Positions 1 through 6,063 of a DNA stretch of 8,719 bases are shown here, one piece after another. Every line of letters starts with the position of its first letter. Positions within the stretch are counted from its first letter, which is position 1. Origin of the DNA: JBHIEE01 sp046760445 (lineage in GTDB: Bacteria; Acidobacteriota; Aminicenantia; JdFR-78); contig JBHIEE010000112.1 of the NCBI GenBank assembly GCA_046760445.1, forward strand, positions 1-8,719. Reading direction: 5' to 3'. The notes beneath the pieces were generated by a model. It saw only the letters and a list, made by a program, of their open reading frames with translations, had not been told where the DNA came from and did no database searches. The position numbers and the translations under genes were made by a program.

Positions 1-68
1 GATGTTATCATCTTACAGACCTAGGATGTATCATATGTATCTGAACCTGGACAGTCAATAGTGAAAAA

Positions 69-623
69 CTAATACTCAATTCCTTTTCTGGCTTTGACGC
101 CTTTTTGGTAGTAATGTTTTGTTTCTTTAAAATCAGTAACTAAGTCAGCGATTTTAATAATTTGTTCTGGACAATGCCTACCAGTTAAAACTATATCTAA
201 TTTTTTTCCGTATTTTTTTAGAAAATCTAAAATTTCTTTGATATCAATCAATTTAAATTTCAGAACAATATTAATTTCATCAAAAATTAACAGGTTGTAT
301 TTTTTAGATTTGGCAGCTGTTTTGGCTAAATCTAATCCCTGTTTAGCTAATTTGAAGTCCTTTTCTGAAAAGGGCTCAAAACCCTTCTTTCCAAATTCTG
401 GATGTTTCTTCAAAAAAACTAAAGGTAAAAAAAATCCCTTTCGGCCAAAACTTTTAATTTCAAAATTTTTAATTTTTTCAATTGTTTTGTTTTCCGAAGC
501 CGAACTTTTAGTCTTCAGAAATTGAATCATTAAAACCTTCTTTCCAGCTCCGACTGCCCTTATTCCCATTCCAATGGCAGCAGTACTTTTCCCTTTTCCA
601 TTTCCAGTAAAAACGTGAATCAT
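69..623 (-). CDS. cobO: Corrinoid adenosyltransferase (CobO/BtuR/CobA family)
   Basis: This cytoplasmic enzyme transfers the adenosyl group of ATP to reduced corrinoids, making adenosylcobalamin. The P-loop GNGKGKST lies about 7 residues from the N-terminus. Typical CobO-family segments follow: KVLMIQFLK, the Walker-B-like LLIFDEIN, VLTGRHCPEQII, and the terminal KGVKARKGIEY. At 184 residues it has the usual length and looks complete. The frame is open upstream to a GTG at 653, but that codon lies inside the nrdJ zinc ribbon. The ATG at 623 puts MIHVFTGNGKGKS in the normal N-terminal position, so I chose it. The nrdJ stop (TAG, 627-625) is one base before this ATG and no clear Shine-Dalgarno is seen, which suggests translational coupling. 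The pairing makes sense because NrdJ uses adenosylcobalamin. Assignment is firm; the link to NrdJ is inferred from context. Confidence 0.95.
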   Translation of the reverse strand: MIHVFTGNGKGKSTAAIGMGIRAVGAGKKVLMIQFLKTKSSASENKTIEKIKNFEIKSFGRKGFFLPLVFLKKHPEFGKKGFEPFSEKDFKLAKQGLDLAKTAAKSKKYNLLIFDEINIVLKFKLIDIKEILDFLKKYGKKLDIVLTGRHCPEQIIKIADLVTDFKETKHYYQKGVKARKGIEY

Positions 624-624
624 A

Positions 625-1527
625 CTAAGCAATGGCGCAAAGACTCCAGCCACAGTTAGGACATTGTTTACATCCCTCTACGCTGATTAGAGGACTTTTG
701 CATTTGGGACAAAATTCTGAATTTTTCTTTTCTCTTTCTTCAAACTCCTGACCAATTGGGCCCTCTACCTCATGGACTCCTGCCTCCCGATAAATAGAAG
801 GACCTTTGGCTTTCACGTCTCTTAAGCTGATTAATTTTTCTTCTTTTTTGGGCTTTTTCTCTTCTTTTCTCGCCCCGGCTTCCAAGACCCCGGGAATTGA
901 TTTGTATCTGAAAACAGTTAAATCTTTGCATCCTAATTTGTGAGCAAGTAAATACCCTTTTCTCATTTCCTCAATGGTGGCTTCAGCCGGGAAATTAATT
1001 GTTTTGGAAATAGAAGCATCAGTCCATTTTTGAAAGGCAGCTAAAGCTCTTATGTGGTCCTCGCCTTTTAAATCTAAAGCGGTAACAAAGATTTTTTTGA
1101 ATTTAGGAGGAATATAATTTATGTTTTGGCAACTTCCATTTAACCGGGAAATATCTTTAATCAGGTCTTCATCAAATAATCCCTCTCTCATCATCACTCT
1201 TTCGAAAACCGGATTTACATAATAGAATGAGCCGACGGTTATCCTTTTCTCATAAACTAAACTGAAAACCGGCTCAATTCCTGAAGAACATCCGGCAATC
1301 ATACTTATTGAACCAGTGGGGGCATTAGTAGTAGTGTGGGCATTTCTTAAGCCGTATTTTTTAATTTCCTCTTTTATTTTCTGCCAATCTAATCTCCCGG
1401 TTCTCCAAAGCCTTCTCTCTTCTGTTCCCCGACAAGGCAATTTTCTTTCCGGATAAAAACTTTTGTCACCGGCAATACCAACTACATTTATCTCCTGAGC
1501 GGGAATTTTCCCCTTTCTTTTGCTAAT
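625..1527 (-). CDS. nrdJ: Class II (B12-dependent) ribonucleotide reductase, C-terminal part in a shifted frame
   Basis: This is the distal part of nrdJ, in the -1 frame relative to the part that starts at 4535. The frame is open from 1527; homology to the family is clear from about 1467 (KSFYPERKLP) onward. Recognisable segments are KYGLRNAHTTT, the barrel loop APTGSISMIAG, SSGIEPVFSLVYEK, GSFYYVNPVFE and SISKTINFP. A charged linker follows, then a C-terminal cysteine cluster (CPKCK, then GCKQCPNCGWSLC) of the type that re-reduces the active site in NrdJ enzymes. No ATG precedes the conserved part. A TTG at 1440 has GGAAAG just upstream and could start a fragment, but that fragment would lack conserved residues. 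Alone it could not be an active reductase. It is either the end of one protein made by frameshifting, the end of a gene with a sequencing error, or a pseudogene remnant. Confidence 0.85.
   Translation of the reverse strand: MSKRKGKIPAQEINVVGIAGDKSFYPERKLPCRGTEERRLWRTGRLDWQKIKEEIKKYGLRNAHTTTNAPTGSISMIAGCSSGIEPVFSLVYEKRITVGSFYYVNPVFERVMMREGLFDEDLIKDISRLNGSCQNINYIPPKFKKIFVTALDLKGEDHIRALAAFQKWTDASISKTINFPAEATIEEMRKGYLLAHKLGCKDLTVFRYKSIPGVLEAGARKEEKKPKKEEKLISLRDVKAKGPSIYREAGVHEVEGPIGQEFEEREKKNSEFCPKCKSPLISVEGCKQCPNCGWSLCAIA
1468..1510 (-). other. Frame break in nrdJ with slippery-type heptamer and about 32 surplus bases
   Basis: On the coding strand the upstream frame reads AGG GGA AAA TTC CCG CTC AGG AGA TAA and stops at 1490-1488. 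The rest of NrdJ lies in the -1 frame. The bases G GGA AAA (1512-1506) have the X XXY YYZ form of a -1 slippery heptamer; slipping there would give ...ERGK-IPAQEINVVGIAGD-KSFYPE.... Family members, from memory, go from RGxFP to the following Ser/Tyr segment in only a few residues, so about nine residues look surplus. Removing 1468-1499 (32 nt) would give KFP-DKSFYPE, restoring both frame and expected length. The surplus also contains AGGAG (1496-1492) and a start-stop ATGTAG. Homopolymer runs (GGGG, AAAA, CCC) make a sequencing indel possible. The frame change is directly visible; its cause is not. Confidence 0.6.
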
Positions 1528-4500
1528 TCAATTGAGGTAATTTTTGAGTGATAGTTCAAAAATTCCATTAATCTCTCCATAAAATCTAATCCTTCGTTTG
1601 AATTATAGGGAATCTCTAAATCATAAAGTAAATCTCCCAGACCCATAATTCCTAACCCCATTTTTCTGGTATTTAAGGTCATTTCTTCGATTTCTGGTAA
1701 GGGATAGTGGTTAACATCAATTACATTATCCAGAAATCTAGTGGTAATTTTTATTGTTCTTTCAAAATCTTTCCAATCAAATCCTACTTCTCTTTTTCTA
1801 CTGTTAGATTGTTTTTCCCTGACAAAGGCCCAAACATTGATCGAACCTAAATTACAACTTTCATTTCCGTACAAGGGCAGCTCACCGCACTGCGAGGTGA
1901 TAATACCTGAAAGCAAGGGCTTTTTTGTAAATTTAGTTTTGGTATTAGGATTTGTGATATAAGCAACCGTATGAAAATCATCAACAGTGATATTATAAAC
2001 ATCTTCGTAACCATAAAATTCTATTGAAACTACTTTGTGATTATGCAACAACAATTCTTCTTTAAAATTAGTGAACCCTCCAAAAGTACTTCTGACATCA
2101 CCAGAGTATCCGCGCTTCTTTGCCAACTCCCGGAATTCTTTATACTTTGGGAACCGATTTTTTTCTTCCGTAAAACGTATTCCTAATCTGTATAAGGCTC
2201 TCCTAAGATCTTCTCTTCTCTTAGCTTTTGTTCTCTTAACATTCTCGGTGTTTCTGATTCTATTAATGAAAGAAGCTGTACAAGAATGTGAGCAAAAAAT
2301 TCTTTTCTCGTAAGGTTTGTACTTAATTGTTTTGTCGCAATTTAAACAGTTGGAATTAATAAATTGGTACTTAGTCTTTGCTCTGCTAATTTTTTCTTTT
2401 ATTTCGGGATGCTCTTTATAAAGCTGAGCAATTCTCTGGCTTAAAAGTTTTCTATTTTTTGAGTTTTGAAAATATCTTTTTCTTGTTTTACTTAATAACT
2501 CTTTAGTCTCTCTTTTATGTCTTTTTCCAAACATTCCATTTTTCTCACCCGAAACTGCTTGACTCATTTTTCTTCGATAGACTTCTTTTTCTTCTTTAGA
2601 AAGTTTTCGCCACCATTTTCCTTTCATCACATTTCTTTCTCCTGTTTGATGGAAACTATCATGCTCACCCTGATTCATAATTTTTAGATTCTCTATCCGG
2701 TTATCTAATCCATTAGTATTTGTGTGATGGACTATTTCTTTTGGATATTTTTTAATTTTTCTTCCTAAATAAAACTCAGCAATCATCCGGTATTCCGCTC
2801 TAGCCCGTTCTCCATTATTTTGAGTTATTCCCCAATAATTTGAGCGTTTTCCAGTAGCTGAGTATTGAAATTTATAAAAGGGCATTAAAATTGTGCCAGG
2901 TCTTAGGTCTTTTAATTTGATTTCATTATTATTCCTATTTCTGAATTTGTGGTCTTCTGTGGCAATGATATGACTTCTGTCATCCAAAGTTACTTTCCAA
3001 ACCGGCACCTTTTCTCTAGTTTTTCTTGGATTTCTCCCTATTCGAATTTGAACTTTTCCATTTCCATAACAATAAACTGGAACATCTTTCTTTTCCTTAG
3101 CTAATTGCTTTATCGGAACATAATTCCTGCCATCAGCCACAGCTACTAATGTATTTCCTACTACACAAGGATTAGTCGTTCGAATTGGTCCCAAGCTCTT
3201 TAAAAGTGGGTTGTATTTGTTAATATTCTCCCCAAAAACCACGCCGGGCTCAGCTGATTCCCAGCCTTGATAAACAATTAAATCAAACAAAGTTACTGGG
3301 TCGACATTTTTTACTATTTCTTTGTTTCTGGGGTTAATAAGAGGATAAAGTTTTTTCTTTCTGTAATAATCCCAAAAATCAGATTTAATAAAAACCGAAA
3401 TGTTGAAATTCCTTAAAGCAACATTCCCTCTTTTAGCGACAATAAACTTCTCAATATCGGGATGGTTAATATCCAAAATACCCATATTGGCTCCCCTCCT
3501 GATTCCTCCCTGGCGAATGACTTCGGTCATCTGGTCAAAAAGGGTCATAAAACTAATCGGCCCACTGGCTCTCCCACCACTACTTTTAACGAAATCTCCT
3601 TCTGGTCTCAATTTTGAAAAATTATATCCTACTCCTCCTCCGGATTTGAAAATAATAGTTGCCTTTCTAAGAGTATCCATTATACTCTCAATTGAATCAT
3701 CAATATCTAAAGCAAAACAGGCGCTGCCCATTCCCAAATACTTTCCGAAATTAGCTAAAGCTGGCGTATTGGGCATAAACTTTCTTTCGGCCATCAAATT
3801 ATAATAATCTCTAATCTCTTTTTGATATTTATCAAACTTCCCTTTCTTTAAAAGTTTTAAAAGTTCAGAAAATTTTATTTTCGTTTTTCTGTTTTTGTTA
3901 AATCTATCGTACAATCTCTTCAATGCTTCCAGATGAAACTGGTTAAGAGTAAAATCCCCAATTTTGATTTTTCCCCCCCATTTTTCTGGCTTAAATTTTT
4001 CCTCCGGGTGTTGTTTGCCTCTTTTTTGAGAAACTTTTTTATCATAAAAAAGAGAGGGTAAAATGGCATGAGTGGCTACCCTCTCAAATAATTGTTTTGG
4101 AGATTCAAGCACTTTCCCGGCTTCATCTTTTTTTAAATATCGGGAGCGAAGCACCCTTAAGGCATTAATATCAAATCTTTTATCAACTTCATCAATTTTA
4201 GTTTTATTTAAGATTTGCTGCTTTTCTTTTCTAATTTCGGCTCTCTTTTGACGATATAAAATAAAGGCTTTAGCTACTCTGGCCTGACCAGCTTCAATTA
4301 AAACTTTCTCTACCGCATCTTGAACCTCTTCTACCGTTGGAATTTTTTTAGAGGGTAATTTCTTTTCTAAATTTTCTACCACTTTTTTGGTCAATTCTTT
4401 GGCCAAATCAAAATTTGGCTCTCCCACTCCCTCGGTAGACTTATAAATTACGTTAGTAATTCTTTCGGGGTCAAAATCTACTATCCGGCCATCTCTTTTT

Positions 4501-4535
4501 TGGATTTTGCTAATTTTAATTTTACTTCTGGCCAT
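1488..4535 (-). CDS. nrdJ: Class II (B12-dependent) ribonucleotide reductase, N-terminal part containing an intein
   Basis: This is the main part of the reductase that converts ribonucleotides to deoxyribonucleotides with adenosylcobalamin as radical source. Residues 8-100 form an ATP-cone (allosteric) domain. The catalytic barrel follows: MPNTPAL near 255, SACF with Cys273 (expected redox Cys), SGGGVGYNFSKLRP near 298-311, and RQGGIRRGANMG near 341-352. TTNP at 453-456 is interrupted by an intein (457-882), and the barrel resumes with CGELPL...ESCNLGSIN. By analogy with Thermotoga NrdJ, Asn455, Cys883 and Glu885 are the catalytic trio, Cys883 the thiyl-radical Cys, and Cys894 the partner of Cys273. 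The frame ends prematurely after RGKFP. The ATG at 4535 directly precedes the ATP cone and has no Shine-Dalgarno; the predicted transcript start is only about 6 nt upstream. The N-terminal identification is firm; whether a full-length enzyme is made is open. Confidence 0.92.
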   Translation of the reverse strand: MARSKIKISKIQKRDGRIVDFDPERITNVIYKSTEGVGEPNFDLAKELTKKVVENLEKKLPSKKIPTVEEVQDAVEKVLIEAGQARVAKAFILYRQKRAEIRKEKQQILNKTKIDEVDKRFDINALRVLRSRYLKKDEAGKVLESPKQLFERVATHAILPSLFYDKKVSQKRGKQHPEEKFKPEKWGGKIKIGDFTLNQFHLEALKRLYDRFNKNRKTKIKFSELLKLLKKGKFDKYQKEIRDYYNLMAERKFMPNTPALANFGKYLGMGSACFALDIDDSIESIMDTLRKATIIFKSGGGVGYNFSKLRPEGDFVKSSGGRASGPISFMTLFDQMTEVIRQGGIRRGANMGILDINHPDIEKFIVAKRGNVALRNFNISVFIKSDFWDYYRKKKLYPLINPRNKEIVKNVDPVTLFDLIVYQGWESAEPGVVFGENINKYNPLLKSLGPIRTTNPCVVGNTLVAVADGRNYVPIKQLAKEKKDVPVYCYGNGKVQIRIGRNPRKTREKVPVWKVTLDDRSHIIATEDHKFRNRNNNEIKLKDLRPGTILMPFYKFQYSATGKRSNYWGITQNNGERARAEYRMIAEFYLGRKIKKYPKEIVHHTNTNGLDNRIENLKIMNQGEHDSFHQTGERNVMKGKWWRKLSKEEKEVYRRKMSQAVSGEKNGMFGKRHKRETKELLSKTRKRYFQNSKNRKLLSQRIAQLYKEHPEIKEKISRAKTKYQFINSNCLNCDKTIKYKPYEKRIFCSHSCTASFINRIRNTENVKRTKAKRREDLRRALYRLGIRFTEEKNRFPKYKEFRELAKKRGYSGDVRSTFGGFTNFKEELLLHNHKVVSIEFYGYEDVYNITVDDFHTVAYITNPNTKTKFTKKPLLSGIITSQCGELPLYGNESCNLGSINVWAFVREKQSNSRKREVGFDWKDFERTIKITTRFLDNVIDVNHYPLPEIEEMTLNTRKMGLGIMGLGDLLYDLEIPYNSNEGLDFMERLMEFLNYHSKITSIELAKERGKFPLRR
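1890..3167 (-). mobile_element. Intein in NrdJ, inserted before the catalytic Cys (426 residues)
   Basis: This protein intron spans residues 457-882 of the interrupted NrdJ. It begins with Cys in CVVGNTLVAVADG (block A), has the block B motif TEDH (526-529), block F as DVYNITVDDFHTVAYI (845-860), and ends GIITSQ before +1 Cys883. Joining TTNP to CGELPL restores the normal NrdJ sequence exactly, which fixes both boundaries. The last two residues are Ser-Gln instead of the usual His-Asn; terminal Gln is known in some inteins, such as an iridovirus ribonucleotide reductase intein. About 15 extra residues separate block F from block G. The centre carries an HNH-type homing endonuclease region. 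Splicing would free the radical Cys, so the enzyme should be inactive until splicing occurs (inference). Confidence 0.93.
2046..2738 (-). other. HNH homing endonuclease region inside the intein
   Basis: Residues 600-830 of the NrdJ precursor hold the homing part of the intein. An HNH-type motif reads IVHHTNTNGLDNRIENL (His603, His604, Asn612, Asn616), with further His at 625 and 629. A NUMOD3-like DNA-binding stretch follows (GEKNGMFGKRHKRETKELLS, 663-682), then a zinc-finger pattern CLNC...CSHSC (Cys730, 733, 748, 752). The last module, RFPKYKEFRELAKKRGY...TFGGFTNFKEELL, looks like the short helical repeat found next to HNH nucleases. All expected catalytic and zinc residues seem present, so the endonuclease may be intact. 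The order HNH, NUMOD3, zinc finger, helical repeat resembles free-standing and intron-borne homing nucleases grafted into an intein. Family names are from recognition of motifs, not a search. Confidence 0.8.
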
Positions 4536-4547
4536 AAAGATTATTTT

Positions 4548-4576
4548 ATTTTAGGGCAATAAAAAATTCCCGTCAA
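4548..4576 (-). promoter_or_regulatory. Sigma70-type promoter for nrdJ-cobO, near-leaderless
   Basis: The minus strand reads TTGACG (4576-4571), a 17-base spacer, then TAAAAT (4553-4548); each box matches the consensus in five of six positions. The expected transcript start is near 4541, leaving only about six bases before the ATG at 4535. No Shine-Dalgarno is present, which fits a leaderless or nearly leaderless mRNA. There is no room for a cobalamin riboswitch after this promoter. Confidence 0.55.
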
Positions 4577-4681
4577 TTCAGGGTTAATCTTCGAGAGGTT
4601 CCAAATTATCCCCAGCCAAAAATTCGCCTCCTCCCCTCTCTCAAGAAAGTCAAGGCCAAAATCTGTGGAAAACCAATATTT

Positions 4682-5614
4682 TTAAAAACCAGTGGCAATT
4701 ACTGTTACTTTTATCTCTCCTTTTTTTAATTTCTCGCCCTGAACAGCGCCAAAAATCACTTTTGCTCTGGGGTTGATTTCTTTTGTAATAATTCTGCCGA
4801 TTTCTTCGATTTCCGAAAGAGAAATATCCTCACCACCGGCAACATTAAATAAAACTCCTTTAGCTCCTTTGGGAGTTAAATCTAATAATGGAGAATTAAG
4901 AGCAAATTGGACTGCTTCTTCTGCCCTTTTTTCACCTCGAGCCTTGCCTATCCCAAAAAGAACAGTGCCCGAACCCTTAAGAATAGATTTAACATCAGCA
5001 AAATCAACATTTACTATCCCCGGAAGCAAAATCAAATCCGAAATTCCCCCCACTGCCTCTCTTAAAATATCGTCACAAAGCCAAAAAGCATTTAAAAGAG
5101 AGGTTTTGGGATTAAGGGTTTCAAACAACTTGTCATTTTTAATTGTCAATAAGGCATCAACCCTTTCTTTAAGTAACTCTCTAGACTCTTGGGCAATTTT
5201 TCCTCTATAAGCTCCTTCAAAAGAAAAAGGAAGAGTCACTATGGCTACGGTTAAAGCTCCTGAATTTTTAGCGATTTCAGCAATAACGGGAGCTGCACCA
5301 GACCCGGTTCCCCCGCCCAAACCTCCGGTAATAAAAACCATATCGGCCCCTTTTAAAATTTCAACAATCTCCTCTTTATTTTCTTTGGCTGCCGCTTCGC
5401 CAATTTCAGGTTTCATCCCTGTCCCTAAACCCTGGGTTATTTTTCCTCCAATCCTTAATTTTAAATCAGCTTTGGTTTTCTTTAAATCCTGATAATCTGT
5501 GTTTAGGGCAATCAATTCCACTCCCTGAATTTGGCATCTTCTCATTCTGGAAACGGCATTACCGCCTGAACCCCCAACTCCCACTACTTTAATTTTTGGA
5601 TTTATGTTTTTCAT
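4682..5614 (-). CDS. ftsZ: Cell division GTPase FtsZ, lacking the C-terminal tail
   Basis: FtsZ polymerises at mid-cell to form the division ring. Numbering from the ATG at 5614 (310 residues), the N-terminal GTP-binding motif VGVGGSGGNAVSRM is near residues 10-23, the tubulin signature GGLGGGTGSGAAP at about 97-109, FSFEG at 130-134, and the synergy loop NVDFADV at 202-208 with both Asp residues. The protein ends VTVIATGF, where the globular domain ends. It has no linker and no conserved C-terminal peptide that binds FtsA, ZipA or SepF in other bacteria. A TTG at 5626 would add four residues and has AAGAAAG close upstream, so the start is not certain. It sits between two unrelated units, with the previous gene ended by a terminator at 5706-5735. 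Only weak promoter-like boxes are visible at about 5639-5674. GTPase identity is firm. Confidence 0.96.
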   Translation of the reverse strand: MKNINPKIKVVGVGGSGGNAVSRMRRCQIQGVELIALNTDYQDLKKTKADLKLRIGGKITQGLGTGMKPEIGEAAAKENKEEIVEILKGADMVFITGGLGGGTGSGAAPVIAEIAKNSGALTVAIVTLPFSFEGAYRGKIAQESRELLKERVDALLTIKNDKLFETLNPKTSLLNAFWLCDDILREAVGGISDLILLPGIVNVDFADVKSILKGSGTVLFGIGKARGEKRAEEAVQFALNSPLLDLTPKGAKGVLFNVAGGEDISLSEIEEIGRIITKEINPRAKVIFGAVQGEKLKKGEIKVTVIATGF

Positions 5615-5705
5615 GTCAAAATCCAAGCTTTCTTGGCTATATTAACATTTAAGCAAAAAATTTCTAAATTAGCAAGTCTGAGTTGGAAGCGAGGGTTTGA
5701 AGAAA

Positions 5706-5735
5706 ACAAAAAAGAGAGCATTTTGAGTTGCTCGC
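5706..5735 (-). terminator. Intrinsic terminator after the 60-residue zinc-ribbon gene
   Basis: On the minus strand GAGCA (5733-5729), an eight-base loop and TGCTC (5720-5716) form a short stem, followed by TCTTTTTTG. It lies 22 bases after the stop codon at 5758 and separates that gene from ftsZ. The stem is short and fairly weak. Confidence 0.5.
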
Positions 5736-5757
5736 TTTATCTAAGGTACTATTTTAT

Positions 5758-5940
5758 TTAATTCCTTTTCGCTGGTGGATTTATTACGCCCATAATTAAG
5801 TCACATTCTCCGCAAGTATAAATAACATGATGCTCCATCTCACCCCCTTGAGCCTTTAAGGTTCCCTCACAACCACTGGTAATGCAGTCGAAGCTTGCTT
5901 TTAAATTCCTTACTTTTGATTGTCGAATAAGATTTGGCAT
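5758..5940 (-). CDS. Small zinc-ribbon-like protein, function unknown
   Basis: I do not recognise this 60-residue protein. It has four cysteines in two pairs, C-x4-C (Cys19, Cys24) and C-x2-C (Cys43, Cys46), separated by 18 residues that include two His (HH, 37-38). This is the pattern of a small zinc ribbon. The N-terminus is basic (RQSKVRNLKAS), there is no signal peptide or membrane segment, and the body between the pairs looks like a beta-hairpin. The ATG at 5940 is preceded by a strong ribosome binding site (GAGGTGGTG, 5956-5948). A promoter upstream and a terminator downstream make it a single-gene unit. The arrangement of promoter, ribosome site, balanced ORF and terminator argues that it is a real, expressed gene. 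A nucleic-acid or protein-binding role is possible but not shown. Confidence 0.75.
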   Translation of the reverse strand: MPNLIRQSKVRNLKASFDCITSGCEGTLKAQGGEMEHHVIYTCGECDLIMGVINPPAKRN

Positions 5941-5947
5941 TACAAAT

Positions 5948-5989
5948 CACCACCTCTATCTAATATAATGACAATTCGCTTCATATCAA
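5948..5989 (-). promoter_or_regulatory. Promoter and strong ribosome binding site of the zinc-ribbon gene
   Basis: The minus strand reads TTGATA (5989-5984), a 16-base spacer, TATATT (5967-5962), then GAGGTGGTG (5956-5948) seven bases before the ATG. The predicted transcript start, near 5955, would clip the edge of the ribosome site, so the true start may be slightly different. Confidence 0.45.
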
Positions 5990-5993
5990 TGGT

Positions 5994-6022
5994 AAATAAA
6001 AAAACACCCAGCAATGGGCTTT
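5994..6022 (-). terminator. Intrinsic terminator after the DUF4258/DUF2283 pair
   Basis: The minus strand reads CCCA (6018-6015), a four-base loop, TGGG (6010-6007), then TGTTTTTTTATTT. Wobble pairing may lengthen the stem by one pair. The other strand also has a T-run after the same stem (CTTTTTG), so it could act in both directions. It lies about 45 bases after the stop at 6064. Confidence 0.5.
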
Positions 6023-6063
6023 TTGTTTTGGCTCCCCAGATGGGATACAATTAAAACTTGGAT

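Noticed and set aside
1440..1500. A third reading frame (LSGNRREKALENRE) as the true coding frame between the nrdJ parts
   Set aside because: The -1 frame alone connects continuously to DWQKIKEEIKKYGLRN and carries the family-like KSFYPERKLP stretch; using the third frame would need two extra indels.
1440..1530. Second intein or intron at the nrdJ frame break
   Set aside because: Only about 30 surplus bases are present, far too few for an intein or a self-splicing intron.
3400..3804. Long plus-strand open frames opposite nrdJ, ftsZ and the surface genes
   Set aside because: They lie opposite clearly conserved minus-strand genes, show no family motifs, and are low-complexity shadows of the coding strand.
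4588..4647. Long-range stem CTT-GAGAGG / CCTCTC-AAG in the ftsZ-nrdJ gap as ftsZ terminator or regulatory RNA
   Set aside because: The loop is about 35 bases, there is no U-run after it on either strand, and it lies upstream of the nrdJ promoter, so no role can be supported.
4536..4681. Cobalamin riboswitch before nrdJ-cobO
   Set aside because: The predicted leader is only a few bases, no B12-box-like sequence was seen, and the gap is too short for the usual roughly 200-base element.
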